Source: Nicotiana tabacum
Taxonomy: Eukaryota > Streptophyta > Magnoliopsida > Solanales > Solanaceae
Direction: 5' to 3'
DNA length: 64,000 bases
Assembly (NCBI RefSeq): GCF_000715075.1
Contig: NC_134082.1
Location: 212,081,448-212,145,447, forward strand
Shown here piece after piece: positions 1-12,850 of this stretch; the first letter of the stretch is position 1; every line of letters starts with the position of its first letter. The translations under genes were made by a program, and so were the position numbers. The notes under the pieces are model-generated. The model had not been told where the DNA came from. It worked only from the letters and a program-made list of their open reading frames with translations, and made no database searches.

Positions 1-929
1 TTGTTTTGTTTTGATACATTTTCTATAATCTATTATAAAAAAAAACTTTTTTTACTCCAAATAAAATATCTTATATTGCTTCCAGTATTTTAGGTATCTT
101 GTTTATTTTTGATAAATTTTCTACAATCTATTGCAGAAAATAATTTTCTGTACTCCAATCAAAATTGACCTTAAACTGTATAATAATGTTTTTGAACAGC
201 AAAAAAAATAATTAAACATTTTCATCCATTAAGACTTTGCAAAATAACTACAAGCAACATAAAAATCTAAATTATAGCTGGAAAAGACAGCAAAAAAGAA
301 ATGCTATGTACTATTTAACATGATTGAACAACGGATTCCCCAAGTTTACTTACTTCACACAAAATCAAGGTCATCTAAAGTAATAAAGTGAAAATTTAGG
401 GGTATATAATACTGCTAGGTGTGACGTTGGAACATCCAAAGTGAACAAGAAGTGCCTACTGCTATGAACGCGTGGAATGGGGCCGGTATACTTTCTGCAA
501 TCTCATCAAATGTGTCCAAGTGATAATGCTATATAGTACAATAGCCTAAAGCATACAAATAGTGAAATTCCTAAACTGCCCCCGTCAACAAGCAGACATG
601 TCAACGGAGAGGTGCCTGTGTTCCCTCTTCTAATAAGTAGGAATATTTAGTACTATTTTCAGGCTTGGACTGTTGGTTTGCGCTCCTTAAAAAGACAAAA
701 AGATGTTGTTCTTATTGAACTGCATTTGTTTTATTTTAATTTTCTACTTTTGGCCTTATACGATTGTTTTAATAATAGTTTTAATATTAATTTAATATTT
801 TATCGAGGACACAAAGGCTTCTAAAGGAAAAATCATTTTATTTTGTTTGTTTTTCTACTTTTTTTTCCTTCCTTTTTGGTTGTGATCTACTTCTTTTTCT
901 TCTTTTATCACACCAAGAAATGCTATTTT
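1..929. other. AT-rich flank without recognised gene
   Basis: I see no open frame with gene-like content on either strand and no recognisable domain. The stretch 400-640 has higher GC than its surroundings but encodes nothing I recognise. It ends with ATTTT at 925-929, the left target duplication of the following solo LTR. Confidence 0.5.
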
Positions 930-3900
930 TGTCACACCTCCTTTTTGCGCGCCCGCCTCGAAGGGTTAAATGCGCGAGGAGAGTTTTTTTAATTTAAGTG
1001 ACAATATTCGAAATGAGGTTATTTATTTAATTCAGAGTCGCCACTTGGGAAAGGTTTGGTTTTTGGTGTCCCAAGTCACCGGTTTATCTTGAATCCCGAA
1101 TCGAGGAAATTTTGGACTTTTCCAACTGAAGTCTGCGAACCAGAAATTCTAAGTAAGGAATTCTGTTGACCCGATTGAAGGTGTTAGGCACCCTCGAATC
1201 CCGTGGTTCTAGCACGGTCGCTTAAATTGTTATAATGGCTAAATATCTGATTTAAATACATGTTGTGACTTATGTGCTTTTATTAAGTTTAAACCGCTTT
1301 TATTATTATCATTTATTTTTATAGAATTGCAACGTCGTGGAAATGCATCTCGAACCACGTCACAATCAATGCACACGTAGTTGTTAACACATTTCGACTC
1401 CGTTGAGATTTGAATTTGGGTCACATAAATGCGCACCCGAATTTAAGAATGTAATTTAATTAAGTCGCGCCTAAAGAGTCTAACGCGTTATTATCTTTAG
1501 GAAAGACAGTGAAATCCGCTAAACAGTCCATCCCAAATTCTAAGTATTTATTATGATCAATTATTGAGGGCCCCGCAATTTGCATTTTTATTGGGCGAGG
1601 CTCGTCTCATTATTTTTTAAAAGGATAATCTTAGCATGACTACATTTTCTATTTTTTTTTTGTTTTCTAAAATAAATGAAGATAAGGTCCTACTTTATTT
1701 ACATACTTTCGAGTTATTATGGTTAAGTTTCAAAAGTGAGTTGTTTAAGGAGCTTGCATGGCAACGCATAGAACATTCTACATACAGACAGTAAAAGAAA
1801 GAAAAGACTACATTAAATTACAACTTCAAATCTTTCTCATTTGTTTGCATTCATGCCTCGAGTGGCTTACAAGATGAACCAGTGTATCAGTTTGTGTACC
1901 TGGTATTTGGGAAAGCAAGGAAAGAAGATGAAGATCAGTAGAAGCAGTAGTAGTGTAAATACACAGCAACAACATCAACCCAACAGCAGCAATTCGAATC
2001 AGATTCAAGGCCCAGAAAACTTTGAAGAAAAACCGAACAACTCAGATAGAACGAACCCAAAGTTTGTAAACCAACTAAACAGCAACAAACCACGCGTTTA
2101 TTAAAACCCGAAACTAAACTCGTTTCTCACTTTGTTTTTGTTTTCTCTTTTTAAACTCTATCACACTCTTTTCCGATTTTCAGAATGTGTTCCTCTCTCA
2201 AAATAATCCTAAAAAATCTTTCAAGTTTTAGTCTAAGTTTTTTTTCTCTCAAGTCTTGTCTCTTTTAATGTTCAAGTCCTCCAAGAATGTGTCAAAATGA
2301 CTCTATTTATAACAAGACCCTAGTCTTGAATCCCCAACCCCAAATATTCCCTCAATTGCATGCTTTGTCCCCACTACTTAATGTTTTCTTTATTTTAAAC
2401 CCTTGTCCCCCATGCTTAACATAAATAATCACATTATTCCCACTCCACTACACTATGTCTTGTCCCTCATTATATTAAACAATTATATCACTCACACCCC
2501 ATTATATTTTGTCCCCCATGCCTAACATAAACAATTACAATATTCCCTCCCATTACATTTTGTCTTGTCCCCCATTATGTTAAACAATTATATCAAATCC
2601 CACCACATTATATTTTGTCCCCCATGCTTAGCATAAAGAATTACAATAAATGTTCAATTACCAAATTACCCCTCCGACCTTATTGCAATTACCATTTTAA
2701 CCCCTGCACGTACTGCAATTTACCAAACTACCCCCATCAGCTCTAAACAAACAATTAATCAAAACTTAATCAAAATATAGCCAAGATGACCAATTTCTCA
2801 ACAATCTTCGAACAAATCATATGAACACAGATGAACAACACAACTCCAAATTAATGGAAATAAATTAACCATATCGGGAACCAATCCTGGTTAACTTAGA
2901 CCAAAAATGGATGAGCAATGAAACAACAATATTAACAATACAAATACATGATTCAAACTAAATCAACAAATCAAAAAGCAAAACAAACTCAAATTAAATT
3001 ACTGGATGAACTTCAAACAAAGATGAACATGAACTAAATCTATTTTTTAAACAACAAACATGACGGATTAAATGACTCAAACAACATTAATAATTTCTGG
3101 AAAATACATAACAACATGAAACAAATTGAAGAAATAATCAATTAAATTTCAATTTGAATCTAACAAACATTAAACTAACAAATTTTTACCTAAACAATAA
3201 AACAAACATGAAATAAACATGAAAAAACAACTAATTAAATTTCCATTTGAAATCTGAAAATTAATTCGACAAAACACATGAACAAACTAAAAAATTAATT
3301 CAAATGATAGACATGAACAAAACAAGGATCGAACATTTATCGATTTTTAGATCCGAGAATATCAAAACAAAATACGGACAAAATAAAACTCAAAATCTAC
3401 TAACCGGATCGAAACGAAATATGTACGGACTGTTTTGACGAGCCTCGACCAAAGCTCGAACAAACGACGACGAACACGAATTTAAGAAGTTGACGCCGAA
3501 GCAGTAGTGATGAAACAGAAGCAGCTGGGGGTGCGTTTGGTTTGCTTGCGCGAAGAAGCTTGAAAGCAGAAGGCAAAAGCATACGCGGAAGCAGTGGTCA
3601 GTAGGGCTCGAACTGGACGAAGCCGATGAACGAAGACGCAGCAACTGGGTTTCTTTGGACATAGCAAAAGCAGCCATGAAGTTTCTTTGGACGTCGTCGA
3701 GGAAAACAGCCATGGGAGCTCGAGCTCGAGCTCGACGATGAAGAAGGAAGCAACCTGCTTGGCTTTTGGGTTTGGAGATGTTGTGCAGGGTTATGGGCGA
3801 CGAAACGCACGCGTCGAAACTGCGCGCAGCAGCAGCTCACGTCGACGAGCTGGTGGTCGTCCATGGCGGGGCTGTGCGACGAGGAAGACGAAGAAGACGA

Positions 3901-4673
3901 AGCGTTTGGATGGTGAAGCAGAAGGAGCAGCAGTGGCGTGAAGGAGAAGAAGCTGGTCGTGAGGTGGAAGGGAAGTAACGAAGGCGGCCATGGTAGCGTT
4001 GAAGGTGGAGGGGTTGTTTTAGAGAAGAAGAAGATGAAGGGGGCAGGTGTTTTTAGTTTTAGGGTTTGTTTTTGGGTTTCAACAAGAAAACATGAAAAAT
4101 GGGAGGGGGTTGGGCGGATGGTTTAGTTATGGGGCGGACCGGGTCGACCCGGTGTAGAATGGACCGTGTCATGGGGAAGGTTAGACAATTTTTTGGGCCT
4201 GTGGTTTGAAATTGTAGAAGTGGCCCAATCCGATTTTTCTTTGTATTTTTGCTCTCTTTTCTTCTTTTATTTTTCTAAAACTAAATTAACTAAAATTATT
4301 ATTAAGAACCAAATTAAGTTATAAAAGAGCAAATTAACTCCCAATAACAATTAACGCACAATTAAGTGATAATTAAGCATAAAATTGTATATTTGGACAT
4401 TAAATGCTAAAAATGCAAAAGATGCCTATTTTTGTAATTTTCATTTTTTGTAAACAAACTTAATTACTAACAAATTGTAGAATTAAATCCTACATGCAAA
4501 ATGGACATATTTTTTATTTTTTATTAATTTAACAAATAAACATGCACAGACAAATACAAATAATTATCCAAAAAATGTCACAAAAATTCTAAAAATTGCA
4601 CACCAAGGAAAATTATTTTATTTTGGATTTTTTAGGAGTAATTCTCATATAGGGCAAAAATCATGTGCTTACA
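930..4673 (-). mobile_element. Solo LTR of an Ogre/Tat-like Ty3-gypsy element
   Basis: A 3.74-kb LTR stands alone with a perfect 5-bp target duplication ATTTT at 925-929 and 4674-4678. On the minus strand it begins TGTAAGCACATG and ends GGAGGTGTGACA. Its ends and U5 part (plus-strand landmarks GTCGCCACTTGGG near 1040 and GGTGTTAGGCACCC near 1180) match the other two Ogre-like LTRs in this window. The minus-strand assignment comes from the full-length relative at 7178-23629, whose tRNA-Arg primer site fixes direction. A minus-strand TATA box (TATAAATA, 2304-2311) fits that direction. Solo LTRs arise by recombination between the two LTRs of a full element. ORFs inside it are short and not protein-like. 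Confidence 0.88.
2304..2311 (-). promoter_or_regulatory. TATA box in solo LTR
   Basis: TATAAATA on the minus strand lies about 2.36 kb from the LTR 5' end. This is where the U3/R boundary would be expected given the matching position in the related LTRs. Whether it is active cannot be told from sequence. Confidence 0.5.
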
Positions 4674-4678
4674 ATTTT

Positions 4679-6093
4679 TACCTAGCTATATTATATTAGA
4701 AACTTATTTACCTATATTCTCTATGTTTTACAGTTTTTAATAAGTATTTATATTTTCTTTACAAATTATATACATTGCTTATTAAAAGGCTCTCACCCCA
4801 TTATTATTGCCTTTAATTAAGGGGTTCAATTACATCATTTTCTTTTTTTTCCTTTCCTCTTCTCTCTTATTTTTTTTACATCAAAATCCCTTAATCTAGC
4901 CAGAATCTCCATCTTCTCTTTTCCCACCATTTCCGACAACTTTATATTATTAAAAGATATTTAGAAATTATATGATAATAATTGTATGATAATTGTATTC
5001 ATAATTATATTTGAATTGTATCGGATACATCAATACCTAAAACATAAATGTATCATACTTGTATCACAATGTATCTAACTTGTATCAGGTACATTAATAT
5101 CCAAAATAATACATGATACAATACTAATAAATCAATATACAATTATCATATTTGTGATATAAATTGTGAAAATCATCACGGACTCACAACTGTATATAAT
5201 AATATACAATGAATATACAATTATCATACATTTATAATACAATTCGTGCAACAATTATGATACATATACAGTTATAATACAATCGCGATACATTTTTGAA
5301 AATTTGTGATACAATTATGATCTTCATCTTCTTCAAGTTTCAATCACAATTCTACACTAAAAATTTAATATAATCGTATTATAACTGTATTAGTATTGTA
5401 TCAACTATTGTTTTGGGTATTGATGTATCATATACAAGTCAAATACAATAAAGATTTTAGAAAGAAAGAAAACAAGATTCAAAATTTATCACAACTTAAT
5501 TCTAGCGCAATAGTTCAAATTTCGTCTGCATTGTATTAATAAGAAATAGAGATTTTGGGTGATTAGTAAGAAAGAGAGAAATTAAATTTCAAAAGCTTTG
5601 GAAGAGGAAAAGAATCTGCAATTTTGGGGGGATAACAGTGGGTAAGCGAGATTTTGAGTAAGTAAGATTTTGGATAACAATGGGTAAGCCAAATTTCTTA
5701 CTGTGGGTAAGAACAATTTTGGGTAATTGTTAAGAAAGAGAAAAGATGTTTTTGTAATCCTTTGAAAAAGGAAAGAATCTTAAATGTAGGGGGGATTATT
5801 GAAAATGGGGGTTGAGTGTCATGCAACTGATAGGCTAGATTTAATGGATCTTGAATTTCTTCTTTTTTATGGTTTTGTATATAACTAGTAAATATAGATA
5901 TACAAAGTAATTAATAAGGAACCTAAATAAAGGTGGTAATTAGATTTCTAGTATAGTATAGTTAGGTAAAAATCCCCCAAGAAATACTATCTCCTCATGT
6001 CATTGGACTTTTTCTTTTCTCTCTTTGATGACTTAAACCAAAACTTGATTATTCATGGTATATTAACTTTGTCACTAGAGAAATTATCCCTCG
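4679..6093. other. Noncoding, TGTAT-rich repeat stretch
   Basis: From about 4960 to 5460 the sequence is dense in short, irregularly spaced GTATCA, TGTATC and ATACAAT words on both strands, like the tracts at 32.5-33.0 kb and 34.2-34.6 kb. This looks like the low-complexity body of an old transposon. I see no coding region and no clear termini. Confidence 0.4.
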
Positions 6094-6230
6094 TAGTGGC
6101 GAAGCTAGGAATTTTTCCAAAAGGGTATTCAAATTTTAAATAAGTGGAAAAAATCCCAAGAAAATGTATTCAATATGTGTTATATACCTCTAAGATGTAA
6201 TATTTTATCTATATACACAGTGCAAGTTTT
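6094..6230. mobile_element. Left part of a Solanaceae MITE-like element split by the copia insertion
   Basis: It starts with GTGGCGAAGCTAGGAATTTT, a terminal sequence type I associate with short Solanaceae inverted-repeat elements. It runs into the copia 5' LTR. The sequence after the copia 3' LTR (31878 onward: CAATTTTCGATTACGGG and a 'gttgacgacccc' segment) looks like the continuation of the same element. The flanks share CAAGTTTT (6223-6230) and CAATTTT (31881-31887), an imperfect trace of the target site. The element name is not asserted. Confidence 0.45.
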
Positions 6231-6481
6231 TGTAGAAGAAGGTGTTACTTAGTCAAGGGTATAATTGTAAATAGCAGTATAGTCGGTTAATTATGTTAGC
6301 TGTCATTAGGAGTTAGTTAACACTATTAGCTTTCATATAAGTAGTTAGTGGATGTACAGTTGTCATATTTATTCAGAACATTTTTCTGCTTATCAATATA
6401 CAGAGCTTGCATGTGCGCTATTGTTCTCTCCATCTCTCTTCTCCAAATCTAGGGATCTCCATTGTTGATCTTATTCAAACA
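6231..6481 (+). repeat. 5' LTR of the copia element
   Basis: 251 bp beginning TGTAGAAGAAGG and ending TTCAAACA. The partner at 31626-31877 shows about seven substitutions and one single-base indel by eye. Confidence 0.9.
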
Positions 6482-6486
6482 TGATA

Positions 6487-6498
6487 TGGTATCAGAGC
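6487..6498 (+). other. Primer-binding site, initiator tRNA-Met
   Basis: TGGTATCAGAGC lies five bases after the 5' LTR. It is complementary to the 3' end of plant initiator tRNA-Met, the usual primer of plant copia elements. Confidence 0.9.
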
Positions 6499-6549
6499 TT
6501 TTAGCCATAATTGTGAGCCAATTATCTTCGATTTGCTGTCAATTGTTCG

Positions 6550-7177
6550 ATGGTAGAATCCGATCTCGAAAATTCTTCGATCTCAACAATGGCGAAACTA
6601 GATCTCGACCACAATCATATTTTTTATCTTCATCCTTCAGACACTACCAGAGTGCCAATAGTCTCAATTCAGTTGATCGGAACTGAAAATTACTCTATTT
6701 GGAGTCGTGCGATGCGAATCCAGTTGTTAGGAAAGAACAAATTAGGGTTGATCGATGGAACTCTGAAAAGAGAGGATTTTGAGAAGGATCTAGGTCATCA
6801 GTGGGATAAGTACAACGCAATTGTGCTTGGATGGATAATGAGTTCTGTTTCGAAGGAATTATTAGCAGGCATAGTGTATACAAAAGATGCATAACGTGCC
6901 TGGGAAGATCTGAGAGAGCATTTTGATAAAGTCAACGCATCTAGGGTTTATCAGCTCCACAAAGAGATTGCAGCACTTTATCAAAGAACAATCAGTGTTT
7001 TGTATATTTTACCATACTCAAAGAGTTATGGGATGAGTACGAAAGCATGACTTCTCCACGCTGTGACTGTAGGAGATCTAAGGATTTCAATGAACATTTA
7101 CATAGGCAAAAGCTAATGCAATTTCTGATGGGACTTAATAAGAATTATGAGCAGGCAAGGAGTCAAATCCTTATGAC
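6550..7177 (+). pseudogene. Copia gag, N-terminal part, broken
   Basis: The frame from the ATG at 6550 gives a gag N-terminus with the motif ENYSIWSRAMRIQLLGKNKL and a UBN2-type gag region (AWEDLREHFDKVNASRVYQL). A TAA at 6892-6894 interrupts it. After about 6990 the coding frame shifts and resumes at 7047 with a segment ending QARSQILM, where the Ogre-like element is inserted. The remainder of gag continues after 23630. It is nonfunctional as it stands. Confidence 0.85.
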
Positions 7178-10100
7178 TGTCACACCTCCTTTTTACATAC
7201 CCGAGAGGGTGCGTGGGAGTTTTTCCAATTAAAGGACAGTCGAAACGGGATTTATTTGTTTTGTTTCAGAGTCGCCACCTGGGAATTTTAAGGCGTCCCA
7301 AGTCACCAATTTTTAATCCCTGAATCGAGGAGAATATGACTCTGTTTGTTATTCTGCGAACCAGAAATCCTGAATAAGGAATTCTGTTAATCCGGAAGAA
7401 GGTGTTAGGCATTTTCGAATTCCGTGGTTCTAGCACGGTCGCTTAACTGTTATTATATTTGACTTTGATTTATTAAATGCATATTTATTGCCCAATTTTA
7501 TTGTTACCGCTTCTATTTAGACTACTTGTAATTAAGGACCCTTCTTCGAATCGAATCACGCATACGTGTATCCGTTTTATATATTATATATTTTTTAACG
7601 TGAAAAATCGTGTTACGCGTACGTATACACAATGATATTGATAATATAATTTATTTATTTTTTTTTCGAAATTTTTATTTATTTATAAAAATAGACTTAA
7701 GTTTGAAATTGTGCTTAAAATAAAATTAAGAACGTCTGTCGCTCTTGTATGATTAAATAGTGAACTGCACATCTCAGGTTATATGAAATTAATATTGATG
7801 ATCTCCGAAGAACCCCTTTTTATTAAAAATTTGCTCGAAGTTGCGCGAACGCATAATCCGAATCGCCTTTAGAAGTATAATCAAGTCACGCGAACGCATC
7901 CTTAATTATGCAAATATTCTTGACAGTAATATAAATTCTCTACAAATGTTTATTGCATCCATCTATTTTTAAATGTAAGAGTCATGAGAAATCACTATTT
8001 GAGATGCCTCTAAATTCCTTGAAAAGAATTCACAATTCATTAAGTGTTGACCGCAAATTATATTTTTTACGTGTGAATTATATTCCTCAAAACCATGAGT
8101 TTAAAGAGTAAAATAAAAATAAAATAAAAATAAACAACATGTGATTAATACTACCATTTTTATGGTAAATACAATATTTATCTACCCAAAAAGCGAATTG
8201 CGTATAAAACTTAGGAAAACAATTGATTTAATAAATGAAGTAATATTTTTTGAAGAATTTTCATTGTTATATTTGGAGCAAACGCTATTTACACATTTTT
8301 TGGCTTAAAATGTTACGATCTATAAATCTCATCCTTCTTTTACACCACTTGTTTTTAGTCCGAGGTTATAATTGTTTGGTTAATTTTGCTTACGAAGATT
8401 GGGTTTGAGATAAATAAATCAATTCTTATATTCTGCCTATGCGAATATTTGCAAACACTAAATCTATATTTTGTAAAAAATCATTGACATTATTTCATAT
8501 ATTAAAAGAAATGAGTTGATCGCGTTCCTAAAATAACTAAGCCATTTGTTATTAAGAAAGAGAACTAATCTACCAATTGATTTAATACTATATTAACCAA
8601 CTAAAACAAAACTGAAACTTAAACTAATAAAATTTAAATGAGTAGAAGACATCCTTATAATCAAACTTCATTTACTTGCCATGTTGAAGCTTTTCATGAC
8701 ATGAATTTTCAGATATGTACCTGATATTGGAAGCAAAAGAAAATGATGATGAGAATCAGCAGCAATAATAACAGTACAATAGCAACAACTACCCAGCAAC
8801 AGTAACAACCCAGTAACAGACCGGTGGAGTAGTAATCCCAAAAACAAAAGCTTTAAGCTTTAAATGAAACAACAACCATTAATGCTAATTTCAAACAAAG
8901 AAAGAAAGCAGTAGATTTTTTTTAGTTTTATTTTTATTTTGAAAGCTTAAATATTTTTCGGAATTTTTCTCTCTATCTGTGTGTGTATTTTTTTTCGTAT
9001 CTCTCTCCCTATTTTTTCTCTATTGTCTTCAAGACTTCACATATATAACACATCCCATAAACCTTTTAATTAATTAAAATCAATACTTTTTCTCTACCCA
9101 ACCCATTATCTTTCCACTCATCCCCATTACATTAAACAAACATATCACACCACCCCATTATATTTTGTCCCCCATGCTTTATTTAAAATAATGCAAGATT
9201 CCCCTTTAAATTAAATCTTGTCCCCCCTTTATATTAAATAATCATATCACAACCCACCCCATTTCATTTTGTCCCCCATGCTTCAAATAAACAATTTCAA
9301 AATGTACAATTCCTAAACTACCCCCTCCGACCTTACTGAAATTACCAAACTACCCCTGAACGTACTACAAATTTACCAAACTACCCATCAGCTATAACAC
9401 ATCAATTAATCAAACTTAACCAAAATATAGACAATATGATCAATTTCTAACAATGTTCAAACAACAATATGAACACGGATGAACATCATAACAACAATAT
9501 CACATGAACACGATTTTAACAACATTTCAACAACAAATCACATGAACACAAATTGAACAACAAAGAACAACTAAAATTTGATTGAACAATATTTTAGCAA
9601 CAAACAATCATATTTTCGGATTCAACAACTATCACAAACAAGTATATTTAGATTTCTAAATTCAATCATATTGAACTTAAAATCAATTCTAACAACATTA
9701 CAACCAACAATTCCTATATTAAACTTTATGAGACAAATTCAAGAAATAATCACAAATGGTAAACAAGAAATCAAGCTATACAAATTTCGGATTCAAGAAC
9801 ATCCAAACAAAGTATGAACATGAATGAATCTATTTTAACACAACAAACATGACGGATTAAACGATTAAATCAATATATTCCTTTAACACAACTAAATTCT
9901 TTTTTAGACAAATAACAAGATCGACGAATAAACAATTATGAACTTAAGCTTGAACTTAACAATATTAACAATTTCTAACAATACATAAACACATGAAACA
10001 AATTGAAGAAATAGTTAATTAAATTTCAATTTGAATCTAACAAACATCAAACTAACAAATATTCATACAAACATGAAATGAATATGAAAACCACTTAATT

Positions 10101-11536
10101 AATTTATCATTTGAAATCTGAAAATTAATTCAATCAAACACATGAACACACTAGAAAATTATTTCAACGATGAACAACGAACAAGACAAGAATTGAATCA
10201 TTTAACGAGTTTGGATTCGGAAAATATCAAACAAAAATATGGACAAAAATAAAACTTAGAACAACTAACCGTAAATGACCAACGACGAACATCGAACGAA
10301 CTCTAAATGAAACCAACGAAACTTTGACATAACGAAGAAGACGAAGCAAGAGCCGAAGCATGGAACGTGAAGCAGCAGCGCCGGCAGCAGCAACGACGAC
10401 CCAGCTCCGGCGAACTAGCAACGGTAGCAGCAGCATGATGGAGGGGACAGAAACAACTACCACGACCAGACAGCCATGGTTACGAGCAGCAGCAGCATGA
10501 TGGAGGGGACGGAAACAAACTACCACGACTAGGCAGCCATGTGCGATGGAGGTCGAAGCTAAGGCAGCAACTCGACGCCGGAGAAGACGAGACAGTAGCC
10601 ATGGGGTCTGTTTGGATGTAGCAAAGCTGCTGGGCAGCGACTGAAGAAGGTGAAGCAGCGGACGACGTTACAAATCGTGGTTGAGCTTTGGTGTTAAAGG
10701 ACTGTGGTCGTTTGGGGTTATGTCCGGCGGTGAGGGGTTGTTCGGAGGTGACGAACGTGGAGTGGGGTTTACTTGGAAGCTTGGCCGGCTGTGTGGGGGG
10801 GGAGGAACAGCCATGCCATGGCTGCTTGAGGTTGGGGGTTGGAGGTTGGAGAAGATGAAGCAAAGGGAGGGGGGGGGCGGATGTGTTTCTTAGGTTTTTT
10901 AGGGTTTTTGGTTTTTTCTTTTGTTTTGTTTTGTTTTTGTTTTGTAAAAATGAAAAAATGAAAATGAAGAGGGGGAGTTGGGTTATGGACTGAGTCGACC
11001 CAGTTCGAAATGGACTGGGTCGTAGGGAAGATTGGGCCATTTTTTGGGCCTATGGCTTGAAATTGAAGAAGAGGCCTAATTCCGACTTTCTTTATATTTT
11101 CGCTCTCTTTTCTTCTTTTATTTTTCTAAAACTAAATTATAAAAATACTTAAACTATTATTAAGAACTAAATTAAGTTATAAAAGCGCAAATTAACTCCC
11201 AATAACAATTAACGCACAATTAAGTAATAATTAAGCATAAAATTGTATATTTGGACATTAAATGCTAAAAATGCAAACGATGCCTATTTTTGTAATTTTT
11301 AATTTTTTGTAAACAAATTTAATTAGTAAAAATTATAGAATTAAATCCTACATGCAAATGCGACATATTTTTGTATTTTTTTTTATTAATTTAACAAATA
11401 AACAAACACAGACAAATACAAATAATTATCCAAAATATCACAAAACATCACAAAATTGCACACCAAGAAAAATTACTTTATTTTTTTGAATTTTTTGGGA
11501 GTAATTCTCATATAGGGCAAAAATCACGTGCTTACA
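7178..11536 (-). repeat. 3' LTR of the Ogre-like element
   Basis: Read on the minus strand it runs TGTAAGCACGTG to GGAGGTGTGACA. A minus-strand TATA box (plus-strand ATATATA, 9041-9047) separates about 2.5 kb of U3 from R-U5. U3 holds a purine/GCA-rich stretch (10330-10870) that creates chance ORFs on both strands. I do not regard these as genes. Confidence 0.9.
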
Positions 11537-11555
11537 GCTGCCCCTCTTTGCCCGA
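11537..11555 (-). other. Polypurine tract of the Ogre-like element
   Basis: On the minus strand GCAAAGAGGGGCAGC lies immediately before the 3' LTR. This is the expected position of the plus-strand primer for reverse transcription, though the tract is not uninterrupted purine. Confidence 0.65.
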
Positions 11556-11663
11556 AGACACGAAGGGTTTTCGTGCAAAGATAAAGCGAGCGATTTTTTC
11601 CCATTCGAGTACTCCGTTGAAGCATTTTTTTGAAAAAGATTTGACCGAACCTTTGCTTCAAAG

Positions 11664-11713
11664 GTTTCCTACATATCCTGGGCTAAACAGGAATCAGGTC
11701 AATGTAGTTCGGG
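11664..11713 (-). other. Two-stem RNA-like module, copy A
   Basis: Plus-strand coordinates: outer arms CTACAT (11669-11674) and ATGTAG (11702-11707) pair over 6 bp. Inner arms TCCTG (11676-11680) and CAGGA (11688-11692) pair over 5 bp with a 7-base loop. The linker GAATCAGGTC is shared with the other copies (15.4, 16.7, 17.6 kb). Compared with copies B-D, both outer arms have changed together (CTACGT/ACGTAG to CTACAT/ATGTAG). The element's transcript would carry the reverse complement, which folds equally. Confidence 0.7.
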
Positions 11714-12053
11714 AAACTTTGGTAGCTGGGACTACCGTTGGACTGCACTGTTACTGTTGTTGCATGCTATTACTACTGCTTACCGATCTCCTTGTTACAA
11801 CGTGCTTAAAAGAAAACAAGAAGCTAGGCTAGAGTACAATTTGTTTTTGTTGCCTTGCTTCCTTGTCTGCTTGCATTTCTTCCGGTACTTTTCTTCTTTT
11901 GACACATGCACTTGAGTTTGTGCTGTGACCTCTTGTTGCAACCTTCTGCTTCCCGGTGCCGGGGAATTTTATTGTTTCCTGCTGGGGATTCCTATTGTAA
12001 CCCTCTGTTTTATTGTTCTCTGACTTGATCTTGAAATGTATGCCTCTGTTATC

Positions 12054-12811
12054 TGGGCGGGCTCCCAACTTCAATACTTGAAAATTAAAGACTTGAAATG
12101 TATGCCTCTGTTATCTGGGCGGGCTCCCAAGTTCAATACTTGAAAATTAAAGACTGAAATGTATGCCTCTGTTCTATGGGCGGGGTCCCAACTTCAACAA
12201 CAAAAATGAATGTCATTCCTCTCTTCAGGCGGGCTCCTGACTTCAACAACAACTTTGAAAATAATTCGTCATTCCTCTCTTCAGGCGGGCTCCTGACTTC
12301 CACCAATACATCGCCATTCCTTTCTTTAGGTTGGCAAGATTTCAACAACTTTTTTTTAAAAAACTACCTTTCCTCTCTTCAGGCGGGCTCCTGACTTCAA
12401 ACCATACATCGCCATTCCTTTCTTTATGTTGGCAAGATTTCAACAACTTTTAAAAATGCCTTTCCTCTCTTCAGGCGGGCTCCTGACAACAACTTTGAAA
12501 ATAATCGCCATTCCCCTCTTCAGGCGGGCTCCTGACTTCAACCAATATATCGTCATTCTATTCTTCAGGTGGGCTCCTGACTTCTTCTTAAATTCTTCAT
12601 CCTCGTTCTCCAGGTGGACGCCTGATTGCTGATACTTCAACTGTTCTTCCTTGTTCTCCAGGTGGACGCCTGACTTCTGATAATTCAACTGTTTTCCCTT
12701 GTTCTCCAGGTGGGCGCCTGATTTCTTCTTCAATTTTTCATCCTCATTCTCCAGGTGGACGCCTGACTTCTTCTTTAATTCTTCATCCTCATTCTCCAGG
12801 TGGACGCCTGA
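12054..12811 (-). repeat. Array of about 14 short hexaloop hairpins
   Basis: Irregularly spaced units (about 40-60 bp apart) each contain a 4-5-bp stem closing a GC-rich hexaloop. There are three stem classes on the plus strand: TGGG-CGGGCT-CCCA (12054, 12116, 12177), TCAGG-CGGGCT-CCTGA (12225 to about 12565, six units), and CAGG-TGGACG-CCTG (about 12610 to 12800, five units). Two degenerate units occur near 12327 and 12428. The first class is embedded in a 60-bp tandem repeat. The array lies in the 3' untranslated part of the element, a position known in Ogre-type elements to be hypervariable and tandemly repeated. Confidence 0.75.
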
Positions 12812-12850
12812 TTTCTTCTTCAATATTTTTTTCATTTTTTTTTAATTATT

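Noticed and set aside
1239..1436. Similar 65-70 codon ORFs in two solo LTRs (also 29366-29578)
   Set aside because: Similarity follows from shared LTR U5 sequence; frames are short and there is no sign of coding constraint that I can separate from DNA identity.
10480..11040. 186-codon minus-strand ORF in the Ogre-like LTR (and its counterpart near 22.9-23.1 kb)
   Set aside because: It lies within U3 of both LTRs, is Ser/Pro/Lys low-complexity, and has no domain; an LTR shadow rather than a gene.
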